A stretch of 64,000 nucleotides of DNA from Actinomycetes bacterium (GTDB lineage Bacteria > Bacillota > Sulfobacillia > Sulfobacillales > JAIMBI01), in assembly GCA_023565505.1 (NCBI GenBank), contig JAIMBI010000012.1, forward strand, positions 19,917-83,916. Direction: 5' to 3'. Both the position numbers and the translations under genes were made by a program. Below, in pieces: positions 29,799 through 38,765 of this stretch (positions within the stretch are counted from its first letter, which is position 1; every line of letters begins with the position of its first letter). Below the pieces are notes generated by a model. It saw only the letters and a list, made by a program, of their open reading frames with translations. It did no database searches and had not been told where the DNA came from.

Positions 29799-30989
29799 AT
29801 GGACTTCGCCTATACGCCGGAGGAAGAAGCGTTCCGGCAGGAACTCCGGGCGTGGCTCGAGGATCACCTGCCGGTGGAGTGGAAGCGGGGCTGGCGGCCG
29901 CCGGAGGGATCCGCCGAGGAGGCGGCGTTCCTGCGCCGGTGGCAGCGCACCCTCTACGAGGGCGGGTGGGCCGGGATCGCGTGGCCCAAGGAGTACGGGG
30001 GGCGGGGGGCCTCCCTCGTCGAGCAGGTGATTTACCAGGAGGAAATGGCGCGGGCCGAAGCCCCCCGGCAACTAAACACGATTGGGATCGGCATGGTCGG
30101 CCCCACCCTCATCGCCATCGGGACGGAGGCGCAGAAGCGCCGCTACGTGCCCAAGATCCTGAACGGCGACGAGGTATGGTGTCAAGGCTACTCCGAACCC
30201 AACGCAGGGTCGGACCTGGCGTCCCTCCGGACCCGGGCGGTCCTCGACGGGGACCGGTGGATCATCAACGGCCAGAAGATCTGGACGTCCAACGCCCACC
30301 TGGCTGACATGTGCTTCCTGCTCTGCCGGACGATGGACAATCCGCCGAACAAGCACGAGGGCCTGACCTGCCTCCTGGTGGACATGCACCAGCCCGGGGT
30401 GCGGGTTCGCCCCATCCACCAGATGAACGACCACCGGGACTTCAACGAGGTGTACTTTACGGACGCGGTGGCGCCCCGCGACGCCGTCGTCGGGGAGGTC
30501 AACGACGGCTGGCGGGTGGCCATCCTGCTGCTGTCGTTCGAGCGGGTCAGTTCTGCCACCCGGGTGTTTGCCCTCAACCAGACGTACGACCGGCTCGTCG
30601 AGTACTGCCGGACCCACACGCGGCGCGGCATCCCGCTCATCCGGGACCCGGAGATCCGGCGCCGCCTGGCGGCGTACCACGGACGGGTGCGGGCGGCCCG
30701 GCTCAACTTCTATCGGCATCTCACGCGTCAGCTGCAAACCGGGCGACCGGGTCCGGAGGGGTCTATCGACAAGCTCTACACGTCCGAGTTGGCGAAGGAA
30801 CTGCTCGGCTTTGCCGTCGACATCCTTGGCCCGGAGGCGGCGCGCTGGCCCGCAGCGGCCGGGGAACCCACGTGGCAGGAACGGTATCTGTCCAGTTTCG
30901 GCGGCACCATTGCCGCGGGGTCGTCCGAGATCCAGAAGAACATCATCGCCGAGCGGCTTTTGGGGCTGCCCAAGGACATCAAGGGTTAG
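29799..30989 (+). CDS. Acyl-CoA dehydrogenase
   Basis: WCQGYSEPNAGSDLASLRTRAVL; AAGSSEIQKNIIAERLLGLPKD. Confidence 0.93.
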   Translation: MDFAYTPEEEAFRQELRAWLEDHLPVEWKRGWRPPEGSAEEAAFLRRWQRTLYEGGWAGIAWPKEYGGRGASLVEQVIYQEEMARAEAPRQLNTIGIGMVGPTLIAIGTEAQKRRYVPKILNGDEVWCQGYSEPNAGSDLASLRTRAVLDGDRWIINGQKIWTSNAHLADMCFLLCRTMDNPPNKHEGLTCLLVDMHQPGVRVRPIHQMNDHRDFNEVYFTDAVAPRDAVVGEVNDGWRVAILLLSFERVSSATRVFALNQTYDRLVEYCRTHTRRGIPLIRDPEIRRRLAAYHGRVRAARLNFYRHLTRQLQTGRPGPEGSIDKLYTSELAKELLGFAVDILGPEAARWPAAAGEPTWQERYLSSFGGTIAAGSSEIQKNIIAERLLGLPKDIKG

Positions 30990-31064
30990 GGCAGCCAGAG
31001 CGCGGGCGTCGTGACCGCCCCCGGGGCCCGGGGGCGGTTCGCCGGGGAAAGGGGTGGCGGGCGG

Positions 31065-32201
31065 ATGCATTTCGCGTTGTCCGACGACCAGGTCATGTTC
31101 CAGGAGACGGCGCGGCGGTTTTTCGCGGACGCGGGCGGGACGGCGGTCGCCCGAAGGGTCATGGCGGGCGACCGGGAGGCGGCCGTCCGGCTGTGGCGGC
31201 AGATGGGGGAGCTGGGTTTCATGGCCATCGCGGTGCCCACCGCGTACGGCGGGGCCGGGGAGGGCACGCTCTCGCTGGTGCCGGTGCTGGAGGAGGCGGG
31301 GCGCGTGTTGGCCCCGGGGCCGCTGCCGGAGACGGTGGGCTTCGCCGTCCCGCTCTTGGTCCGGGCCGGCACGCCGCAGCAGCGGGAGCGGTACCTGCCG
31401 GGGATCGCGTCCGGGCAGGCGGCGTGGACCCTGGCGCTCGACGAGCCCGGCCGGGAGGCCTTCGCCGGCGAGGTGGGACTGTCGGCCGTCGCCACGGGGG
31501 ACGGCTGGCGGCTGACGGGCGAAAAGCACCTCGTCGTCCATGCCGAGATGGCCACCCGCCTCGTGGTGCTGGCTCGGACCCACCCGGGCGCGGACGGCGA
31601 GGGGACGGCGCTGTTCCTCGTCGACCCCCGGGCCGACGGGGTCACCCTGGCCGAAGAGCGGGCCTTGGACCAAACGCGTCCGCTGTGGCACGTCCGGTTC
31701 GACGGCGTGGCGGTGGCGGACGCGGATCGCCTGGGCCCGGATGGGGCGGGGTGGGCGCTGGTCCGGACGGGGTACGAGACCCTCGCGGCCGCCGTGGTGG
31801 CCGCCTCGGTGGGCGGCATGGAGCGGTGCGTCGAGCTATCGGCGGAACACGCCAAGACCCGGGTGCAGTTTGGCCAGCCCATCGGCCGCTTCCAGGCCAT
31901 CAAGCATCGTATCGTGGACATGCAGGTGGACCTCGAGTCCGCTCGGTCGCTGTCGTATTACGCAGCCTGGGCCCTGGACGAGGACGCGCCCGACCGGGCG
32001 GTCGCCGTGAGCAACGCCAAGGCCTTCGTCAGCGAGGCCTACGTGCGGGTGGCCCAGGCCAACGTCCAGACCCACGGCGGGATGGGGTTCACGTGGGACG
32101 CCGACCCCCATCTCTACGTCAAGCGGGCCAAGGCTTGGGCGCCCTACGCGGGATCGGTGGGGGACCACCTGGAACGGGTGGCGGCGGCAGAAGGCTGGTG
32201 A
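31065..32201 (+). CDS. Acyl-CoA dehydrogenase
   Basis: MHFALSDDQVMFQETARRFFAD; RVQFGQPIGRFQAIKHRIVDM; THGGMGFTWD. Confidence 0.9.
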   Translation: MHFALSDDQVMFQETARRFFADAGGTAVARRVMAGDREAAVRLWRQMGELGFMAIAVPTAYGGAGEGTLSLVPVLEEAGRVLAPGPLPETVGFAVPLLVRAGTPQQRERYLPGIASGQAAWTLALDEPGREAFAGEVGLSAVATGDGWRLTGEKHLVVHAEMATRLVVLARTHPGADGEGTALFLVDPRADGVTLAEERALDQTRPLWHVRFDGVAVADADRLGPDGAGWALVRTGYETLAAAVVAASVGGMERCVELSAEHAKTRVQFGQPIGRFQAIKHRIVDMQVDLESARSLSYYAAWALDEDAPDRAVAVSNAKAFVSEAYVRVAQANVQTHGGMGFTWDADPHLYVKRAKAWAPYAGSVGDHLERVAAAEGW

Positions 32202-32295
32202 TCGCGACGGTCGGCGGGCGCGGCGCCGGGTCGGGCTTCGGGCCCGCAACCGGCCCGCCCGCCGGGGAGGTCGGGCGACCACGCCTCCCCGAAGG

Positions 32296-32321
32296 GCCCC
32301 GGCCCGGACGGGGGCCGGGGC
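32296..32321. terminator. GC-rich hairpin between convergent genes (no U-tract)
   Basis: GCCCCGGCCC-GGACGG-GGGCCGGGGC, 10-bp stem; no T-run. Confidence 0.45.
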
Positions 32322-32338
32322 GTTGGCGCATCCGGCGG

Positions 32339-32614
32339 TTAGGCCGTCGGCCGGGCGGCTTTGCGGTTGCCGAACAGGGCCCGCGGACCGAGCGGGCCGT
32401 TTTCATGGAAATAGAGGGAATACAGATAGGGATCGATGACCGCCCGGTAGGCCTTGATGATCCCAATCTCCTCCATCTTGGTGATGCGCCGCTCCACATC
32501 GGCCTCCTCGAGGCCGAGTTCACGCGCCAGCACGGCGACCGGGATGCGGGCGTTGTCGGTCAGGAGCTGCAGCAGCTCCCGGTCCGTGGGATCGACAGCG
32601 TATCCGTCGGTCAC
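32339..32614 (-). CDS. AsnC/Lrp-type HTH protein lacking an obvious RAM domain
   Basis: DPTDRELLQLLTDNARIPVAVLARELGLEEADVERRITKMEEIGIIKAYRAVIDP. Confidence 0.8.
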   Translation of the reverse strand: MTDGYAVDPTDRELLQLLTDNARIPVAVLARELGLEEADVERRITKMEEIGIIKAYRAVIDPYLYSLYFHENGPLGPRALFGNRKAARPTA

Positions 32615-32637
32615 TCCTCATCCTCCTCGCCGCGGCC

Positions 32638-33255
32638 TCAGGACGCCGGTCGCGGCATCGTTCGCAACTGATCCAGGAGCGTGCGCAGCCACATCACTTC
32701 CTGCCCGAGCCGCTGCACCAGGCTCCGCTGCTCGAGCAGCTCCTGCTGGTCCGCCAACGACAGCGGCAGGCGCTGGGCCACGGAGTAGGACAGCGTCTCG
32801 GGGTCCCCGGGGATGGGCCAGCGTTCCGCCGGCTCCACGGTGCTGAAGTATTCCGAGGCCAGCGCGTAGGCCTCGTCGACCAGCCGCGGGCCGGGACGGT
32901 CGTCGTTGTCCGGCGCGAAGCGGGCCTGGCCGATCAGCACGCGGGCGCCCTGGCGGTAGGAGAGCAACTGAAACCGTCCGATGCCGACCACCGTGATCCG
33001 CAGGTGGCCGTCGTCGTCGGTGCGGCTCTGCAGGATGCGGGCCGTGGTGCCGACGCTGTGGGGTTCGGTCGGGGCCGCCGGCGCCTCCGTCCCCTTGGCC
33101 AGCACGATCCCGAGCGGCGTGTCGTGCTCCATGCAGTCGGCGACGAGGCGGCGGTACCGGTCGTCGGCGACCGTTACATCCAGGCGCATGCCGGGGTAGA
33201 GCACGGCCTGCACCGGGATCAGCGGCAACGTGATGGTGTCACGGCTCACCGGCAT
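32638..33255 (-). CDS. Lon substrate-binding (N-terminal) domain protein
   Basis: LPLIPVQAVLYPGMRLDVTVADDRYRRLVADC...LGIVLAKG...VGTTARILQS; GAGGTGG RBS before ATG at 33255. Confidence 0.85.
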   Translation of the reverse strand: MPVSRDTITLPLIPVQAVLYPGMRLDVTVADDRYRRLVADCMEHDTPLGIVLAKGTEAPAAPTEPHSVGTTARILQSRTDDDGHLRITVVGIGRFQLLSYRQGARVLIGQARFAPDNDDRPGPRLVDEAYALASEYFSTVEPAERWPIPGDPETLSYSVAQRLPLSLADQQELLEQRSLVQRLGQEVMWLRTLLDQLRTMPRPAS

Positions 33256-33295
33256 GCTGTCCACCTCGCCGAAAAGTGATGAGCTTGCTAGCTTC

Positions 33296-33325
33296 ATTCT
33301 ACGGGAAGGCCGGGATCCCTGCCAA
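33296..33325 (-). promoter_or_regulatory. Sigma-A-like promoter for the Lon-domain gene
   Basis: Reverse strand TTGGCA-N18-TAGAAT. Confidence 0.6.
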
Positions 33326-33456
33326 TCGTCCGGTCGCTCCCCGGCCCCGGTGCCCGGCCGCATGGGCCGGTCGGCCCGTGCGCGGGCCGGATCGGCCCAA
33401 AACTGTTGCATTCCGGGGATCGGAGCCTCAGGATGGACGGTGAAGGAGTGGAGCGC

Positions 33457-34629
33457 GTGCGAGTTTCCGGATTGACGGAGGAACAAGAGCTGTTTCGCGC
33501 CAGCGTGCGCCGGTTCGCGGAGGAACGCGTGGCGCCGCGGGCGGCGGAGATCGACCGGACGGGGGAGTTCCCCTGGGACATCGTGCACCTGCTCGCCGAG
33601 CAGGGGCTGCTGGGCCTGGGGCTGCCCGAGGCGTGCGGCGGCGGCGGCGCCGATCTTTTGACCACGGCTTTGGCCATCGAGGAGGTGTCGCGGGTCTGTG
33701 CCACCTCCGGCGTCCTCGTCGCCGTGCAGCATCTCGGGTCGCTGCCGATCATGATCGCCGGGACGCCCGAGCAGCAGGAGCGCTTCCTGAGCCCCGTGGC
33801 GCGGGGCGAGTGGCTCGCGGCCTTCGCCCTGACCGAACCGGAGGCCGGCTCGGACGCCGCGGCCGGCACCACCCGGGCCGACCCCGTCGAGGGCGGTTGG
33901 TTGCTGCGGGGCACCAAGGTCTTCATCACCAACGGGGGCGTGGCCCGGGTGCTGGTGGTCTTCGCCAAGACGCCGACGCCGGACGGCGGCCGGGCGATGT
34001 CGGCCTTCATCGTCGACGGGGAGGCCCCCGGCCTCAAGGTCGGCCGCATCGAGGAAAAGTTGGGCATCCGCGGGTCCCAGACGGCCCAGCTGCTGTTCGA
34101 AGACGTCTTCGTGCCGAGGGACCAACTCCTGGGACAGCCGGGCGAGGGATTCAAGATCGCCATGCGCACGCTCGACCGGAGTCGGCTGGGCATCGCCGCG
34201 CAGGCCCTCGGCATCGCCCAGGGGGCGTTCGACGCGGCCTTGGCCCACGTGCGCCAGCGGCGCCAGTTCGGCCGGGCCATCGCCGACTTCCAGGGTATCC
34301 AATGGATGCTGGCCGACATGGCCACGCAGATCGAGGCGGGGCGGCAACTTCTCTACCGGGCCTGCCAGGTGGTCGAGGCCGCCGGGTTCGGTCCGACGGC
34401 GTCGCCGGAGGTCACCCGGTTCTCCGCGATGGCCAAACTGTTCTGCTCCGACACGGCCATGCGGGTGACGACGGATGCGGTCCAACTGTTCGGCGGCTAC
34501 GGCTACATCCGTGACTACCCGGTGGAGCGCATGATGCGGGACGCCAAGATCACCCAGATCTACGAGGGGACCAACCAGGTCCAGCGCATGGTCATCTTCC
34601 GCAACCTCCCGGGCCAGCGGGAAGGCTAG
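33457..34629 (+). CDS. Acyl-CoA dehydrogenase (short/medium-chain type)
   Basis: FALTEPEAGSDAAAGTTRA; FGGYGYIRDYPVERMMRDAKITQIYEGTNQVQRMVI; GAAGGAG before GTG. Confidence 0.94.
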   Translation: MRVSGLTEEQELFRASVRRFAEERVAPRAAEIDRTGEFPWDIVHLLAEQGLLGLGLPEACGGGGADLLTTALAIEEVSRVCATSGVLVAVQHLGSLPIMIAGTPEQQERFLSPVARGEWLAAFALTEPEAGSDAAAGTTRADPVEGGWLLRGTKVFITNGGVARVLVVFAKTPTPDGGRAMSAFIVDGEAPGLKVGRIEEKLGIRGSQTAQLLFEDVFVPRDQLLGQPGEGFKIAMRTLDRSRLGIAAQALGIAQGAFDAALAHVRQRRQFGRAIADFQGIQWMLADMATQIEAGRQLLYRACQVVEAAGFGPTASPEVTRFSAMAKLFCSDTAMRVTTDAVQLFGGYGYIRDYPVERMMRDAKITQIYEGTNQVQRMVIFRNLPGQREG

Positions 34630-34732
34630 AACCGGCACGGGGCGCGGAGCGACGGATTCGGGCCGCCGCGCCCCGCCCGGCGTCGCCGCCGGACGCACCC
34701 CGGGTCGGTGGGACGAAGGAGGTCTAGCGTTC

Positions 34733-35569
34733 ATGGTGTCCGAGCCTCCCGGGAACACGGATATCGGGGCGGTGCTCCGTGCCCGGCGCGAGGCGCTGGG
34801 CCTCAGCCTGGAGGACGTCCAGGCGGCCACCCACATCCGGACCGGATATCTCGAGGCCCTGGAGCAGAACCGGTGGGATCACCTGCCGGCCGAGGTCTAT
34901 GCCCTCGGCTTCCTGCGCACCTACGCCCGGCACCTCGGGTTGGACGCCGAGGACCTGGTACGCGCTTGGCGGGCCGCGCGTCAGGCGGCCGCCCCGGCTC
35001 CGGCGGCAGAGCCGCCCCGAGCGCCCGAGCCGCCTGCCGCCGTCCGCGTTCCGCGGCGCTCGCGCCCGGCCGCCGCCCGCACCGGGGCGCCGCGACCCTG
35101 GGCGTGGGGCGCCGTGGTCGTCGTCCTTTTGGCAGTCCTGGTGGGCGTCGTCGCGGCGCTGCGAGGGCACCGGGCCCCCACGCCGCCTCGCGTGGCGAGC
35201 GGCACGCCGTCCGCCCCCCGCCCGGCCGCCCCGCGCCCCGCCTCGGCCCCGCCGCGGTCCTCGGGGCCGGTGGTCCGGCGGGTGGACGACACCCCCCAGC
35301 TTCTGGCCTACCAGGTGACGCCGGGACCGGTCCGCCTGACCCTCACCTTCTCGGCCCCCTGCTGGGTCGAGGTTTGGGTGGACGGGGTGACCGACAATCC
35401 GGCCGGCCACACGTACGGTCCCGGCGACTCGCTGAACTTGACCGGCCGGTCCCTGCGCCTGCTGCTCGGCAACCCGGGCGGCGCCGCCGCGGTGTTGAAC
35501 GGCCGCACGCTGGGCGTGCTCGGCAGTCCTGGTCAACCCCGCTACCTGAACCTCGTCGCCGGCGGCTGA
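34733..35569 (+). CDS. rodZ: RodZ-like HTH/TM cytoskeleton-associated protein
   Basis: IGAVLRARREALGLSLEDVQAATHIRTGYLEALEQNRWDHLPAEVYALGFLRTYARHLGLD, TM, C-terminal DUF4115-like domain. Confidence 0.88.
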   Translation: MVSEPPGNTDIGAVLRARREALGLSLEDVQAATHIRTGYLEALEQNRWDHLPAEVYALGFLRTYARHLGLDAEDLVRAWRAARQAAAPAPAAEPPRAPEPPAAVRVPRRSRPAAARTGAPRPWAWGAVVVVLLAVLVGVVAALRGHRAPTPPRVASGTPSAPRPAAPRPASAPPRSSGPVVRRVDDTPQLLAYQVTPGPVRLTLTFSAPCWVEVWVDGVTDNPAGHTYGPGDSLNLTGRSLRLLLGNPGGAAAVLNGRTLGVLGSPGQPRYLNLVAGG

Positions 35570-35616
35570 CGCATAGAGCCGCCGCTCCGGCCCAGACTAC
35601 GGCCGGAGGGAGCAGT

Positions 35617-36756
35617 ATGGGGACGGGACCGGGCGTATGGATGGCCGGGGTGATGCTGGCGGCCGCGGTGAGCGGGACGCCGACGCCCGGCGCGGCGCCG
35701 CCCCCGTCCTGCGGGTGCCGGGCCGCCGTGCTGATGGACGCCGACACGGGGCAGGTCCTGTACGCGTATCATGCGTACCGCCAGATGGATCCCGCCTCCC
35801 TGACCAAGATGATGACGGCTTACGTCGCCATCCGGGCCGGCCGGCTGGACCGCAGGGTGACCATCAGCCCCCGGGCGGCCGCCACCGGGGGATCGCGGAT
35901 GCACTTGGCCGCGGGCCAGGTGTACACCGAGCTGGACCTGCTCCGGGGTCTCCTGCTCCGCTCCGGCAACGACGCCGCCGTCGCGCTGGCCGAGGCGGTC
36001 GCCGGGTCGGTGCCCGCCTTCGTGGCCCGCATGAACCATGACGCCCGGGCCCTCGGTGCCTACAACACCCACTTCGAGAATCCGCACGGCCTCACGGCCC
36101 CGGGACACTACAGCTCGGCCTACGACCTGGCCCGGATCGCGCGGGCGGCGCTGGCCTTGCCCCTGTTCCAACACCTCGTGAGCTCACCTGCGGATTTCGT
36201 CCGGGAGCTGACGCGCGGGCGCCGACGGGACCTTTACAATACCAACCAACTCCTCGAGACCTTCCCGCCGGCGGACGGCATCAAGACGGGGACGACCAGC
36301 GCGGCCGGCAAGTGCTTGGCGGCCTCGGCCACCGTCTCCGGGACCCAACTGATCACCGTGGTGCTCGACGCGCGTGACCGCTTCGGGGCGGCCCGGGCGC
36401 TTCTCGACTGGGGCTTCCGCTACTTCCGGCCGACCGTGGCGGCTCGGGCGGGACAACCCCTGGCCACGGTTCGGGTCCGGCGCGGGACGGTCCCGGCGGT
36501 GGTCCTCGAGGTCCCCCGCACGGTCCGCGTGCTGGTCCCGGAGGGGGTCGTCCCGAAAGTCTTCGTCGGGGCGCCGGATGCGGTCGCGGCACCGGTGCGG
36601 GCCGGCCAGTCCCTCGGCACGGCCTATGTGTGGGCCGACGACCGCATCGTGCTCGCCGTGCCGCTTCAGGCCGCGGCTGCGGTCCCCCGAAGGCCGGTGC
36701 CGCTGCCGCCCCTGTTCGAGCGCCTGTGGCGCAGCCTCTTCCGCTATCCGCGGTAG
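35617..36756 (+). CDS. D-alanyl-D-alanine carboxypeptidase (DacF-like)
   Basis: DPASLTKMMTAYVAI (SxxK), SGND, KTGTTSAAGKC. Confidence 0.92.
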   Translation: MGTGPGVWMAGVMLAAAVSGTPTPGAAPPPSCGCRAAVLMDADTGQVLYAYHAYRQMDPASLTKMMTAYVAIRAGRLDRRVTISPRAAATGGSRMHLAAGQVYTELDLLRGLLLRSGNDAAVALAEAVAGSVPAFVARMNHDARALGAYNTHFENPHGLTAPGHYSSAYDLARIARAALALPLFQHLVSSPADFVRELTRGRRRDLYNTNQLLETFPPADGIKTGTTSAAGKCLAASATVSGTQLITVVLDARDRFGAARALLDWGFRYFRPTVAARAGQPLATVRVRRGTVPAVVLEVPRTVRVLVPEGVVPKVFVGAPDAVAAPVRAGQSLGTAYVWADDRIVLAVPLQAAAAVPRRPVPLPPLFERLWRSLFRYPR

Positions 36757-37523
36757 TCGGGCTCACCCAGCCGCAACAGATCCTCCAGCGTCACGAGACG
36801 GAACCCCTTGCCCCGGAGATCCCGGACGATGACGGGCAGCGCCGCGTCGGTCTGTTTGCAGGTGTCCGACGCATGGAGGAGGACGATGTCTCCCGGATAA
36901 GCCCGCTCCACCACCCGGCGGACGATGGTGTCGACCCCCGGATTCATCCAGTCCCAGGAATCCGTGCCCCAGGTGACTGTGGTGTACCCGAGCGAACGGG
37001 CGGCGGCCAGACTGGTCCGGTTGAAGTCGCCGTTAGGGGGCCGGATGAAGCGGACCGGGCGCCCCGTGAGCTCGCGGAGCACCGCGTCGGCCCGGCGGAT
37101 GTTGGCGACCACGCCGTCGTATCCGAGCCCGGAGAAGTTGACGTGGGCCCATCCGTGGCTTTCCACCTCGAAGCCGTCCCGGACGAGGGTGCGCACGTAG
37201 TCCGGGTGTTGGGCGGCCCACGGCCCCGACAGGAAGAACGTGGCCGGGACATGCTCCCGGACGAGGATGGTCAGGACCTTCTGCGGCATCACCGTTCCCC
37301 ACGAGATGTCGAACGTCAGAGCCAGCGCCCGCTGGTCGGTCTTGACGTCGCGCAGGCTGTAACGGTCCATGGCCGCGACGGCGGCGACGGTGGGCGCCAC
37401 CGCGCGCGCGGCGACGCCGAGGGCGCCCACGGCCAGAGCGCCCCACAGGGCCACGGCCGCGCGCCGGAGCACGCGGCGGGACGGGGCCCACACGCGCATC
37501 AACATCCCCTCCCGCATCCTCAA
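36744..37523 (-). CDS. Polysaccharide deacetylase (NodB homology)
   Basis: ALTFDISWGTVMPQKVLTILVREHVPATFFLSGPWAAQHPDYVRTLVRDGFEVESHGWAHVNFSGL. Confidence 0.92.
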   Translation of the reverse strand: MRMREGMLMRVWAPSRRVLRRAAVALWGALAVGALGVAARAVAPTVAAVAAMDRYSLRDVKTDQRALALTFDISWGTVMPQKVLTILVREHVPATFFLSGPWAAQHPDYVRTLVRDGFEVESHGWAHVNFSGLGYDGVVANIRRADAVLRELTGRPVRFIRPPNGDFNRTSLAAARSLGYTTVTWGTDSWDWMNPGVDTIVRRVVERAYPGDIVLLHASDTCKQTDAALPVIVRDLRGKGFRLVTLEDLLRLGEPDYRG

Positions 37524-37620
37524 CCGCGCCTCTGGCTACGGTCTACGCCGGGCCCCGGCGCGACAGACCGGCAGGACACGCCGGGTGATGCGGGCAGGAA
37601 ACGGGACGACCTGCGGCGAA

Positions 37621-37650
37621 TGTTAACCCAAATGCTTACATCTGGTTAAC
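37621..37650. promoter_or_regulatory. Putative BirA operator
   Basis: Inverted repeat TGTTAACC-N15-GGTTAAC located 12 bp upstream of the birA start. Confidence 0.8.
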
Positions 37651-37662
37651 GGATACGGGTCC

Positions 37663-38673
37663 GTGCCGGGGGGTGGCACCGTGGGGACCGAGGACCGGCG
37701 CCGCTGGCTGGCCCGCCGCTTAGCGGCGGCCGACGGGTTCGTGTCGGGCGCCGTCTTGGCGGAGGAGCTGGGCGTCAGTCGGGTGGCGGTCTGGAAGCAG
37801 GTCCGGCGGCTCAGGGCGGAGGGCTACGCCGTCGACACGTCCGACGACGGCTACCGGCTCCGGATTCGCCCGGACGGCCTCCTCCCCGAGGAAGTCCGTT
37901 TCGGGCTGGACACCCGGGCGTTCGGGCAAAGCGTCGAGGGGCACCGGATCACGGCCTCGACCAACAGCGTGGCGCGCGCGGCCGCCGAGGACGGCGCCCC
38001 GCACGGGCATCTGGTGCTGGCGGAAGAGCAGACGCAGGGCCGGGGGCGGCGCGGCCGCACCTGGGTGTCCCCGCCGGGCGGCCTATGGTTTTCCCTCGTG
38101 CTGCGCGAGGGCTTGGCCGTCGCGGAGCTGCCGCTGCTGAGCGGAGCGGTCGGCGTGGCCGTCGCCGACGCGCTGGCGCGCCTGGGGGTGGCGGCGCGAA
38201 TCCGGTGGCCCAACGACATCCTGGTGGGGGAGCGGAAGTGCGGGGGCATCCTGCTCGAATTGGCCGGGGAGGCCGAGGCTCTCACCTATGCCGTCGTGGG
38301 CATCGGTCTCGACGTCAACGTGCGGCCGGCGGACGCCGAGCCGGCTCTGGCGGGGTCCACCACCAGCCTGGCCGAGGCGGTGGGACGGCCGGTGGACCGG
38401 CGGCGGCTCTTGCAGGAGCTCTTGGTTCAGCTCGAGCGGTGGTGCGGCGCCGTGCGCACCGCGCCGGGCGCCGTTCTGGCTGCCTGGCGGGCGCGCGACG
38501 CCCTGGCCGGCCGGTGGGTCCGGGTGGTCCAGGGCGACACCGCCGTTGAGGGCGAGGCGTTGGGCATCGGCGACGAGGGGGGGCTCCGGCTGAAGCTGCC
38601 GGACGGCCGGGTGGTCTCCCGGTGGAGCGGCGACGTCGTCCTGGTGGAGACCGCCAGGCCTCCGTCGGCGTAG
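37663..38673 (+). CDS. birA: Bifunctional biotin-[acetyl-CoA-carboxylase] ligase / repressor BirA
   Basis: N-terminal HTH LAEELGVSRVAVWKQVRRLRAEGY; EEQTQGRGRRGRTWVSPPGGLWFSLVLR; RWPNDILVGERKCGGILLE. Confidence 0.95.
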   Translation: MPGGGTVGTEDRRRWLARRLAAADGFVSGAVLAEELGVSRVAVWKQVRRLRAEGYAVDTSDDGYRLRIRPDGLLPEEVRFGLDTRAFGQSVEGHRITASTNSVARAAAEDGAPHGHLVLAEEQTQGRGRRGRTWVSPPGGLWFSLVLREGLAVAELPLLSGAVGVAVADALARLGVAARIRWPNDILVGERKCGGILLELAGEAEALTYAVVGIGLDVNVRPADAEPALAGSTTSLAEAVGRPVDRRRLLQELLVQLERWCGAVRTAPGAVLAAWRARDALAGRWVRVVQGDTAVEGEALGIGDEGGLRLKLPDGRVVSRWSGDVVLVETARPPSA

Positions 38674-38719
38674 CGGCCGCGGCTGTCCCGGCAACGCGGC
38701 GACACGAAGCGATACGAAG

Positions 38720-38752
38720 CGAAGAAGCGAAGAAGCGAAGAAGCGAAGGAGA
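38720..38752. repeat. 8-bp tandem repeat (GCGAAGAA x about 4) in the birA-bioY intergenic region
   Basis: gaagcgaagaagcgaagaagcgaagaagcgaagga. Confidence 0.85.
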
Positions 38753-38765
38753 GAACGCAAGGCGC

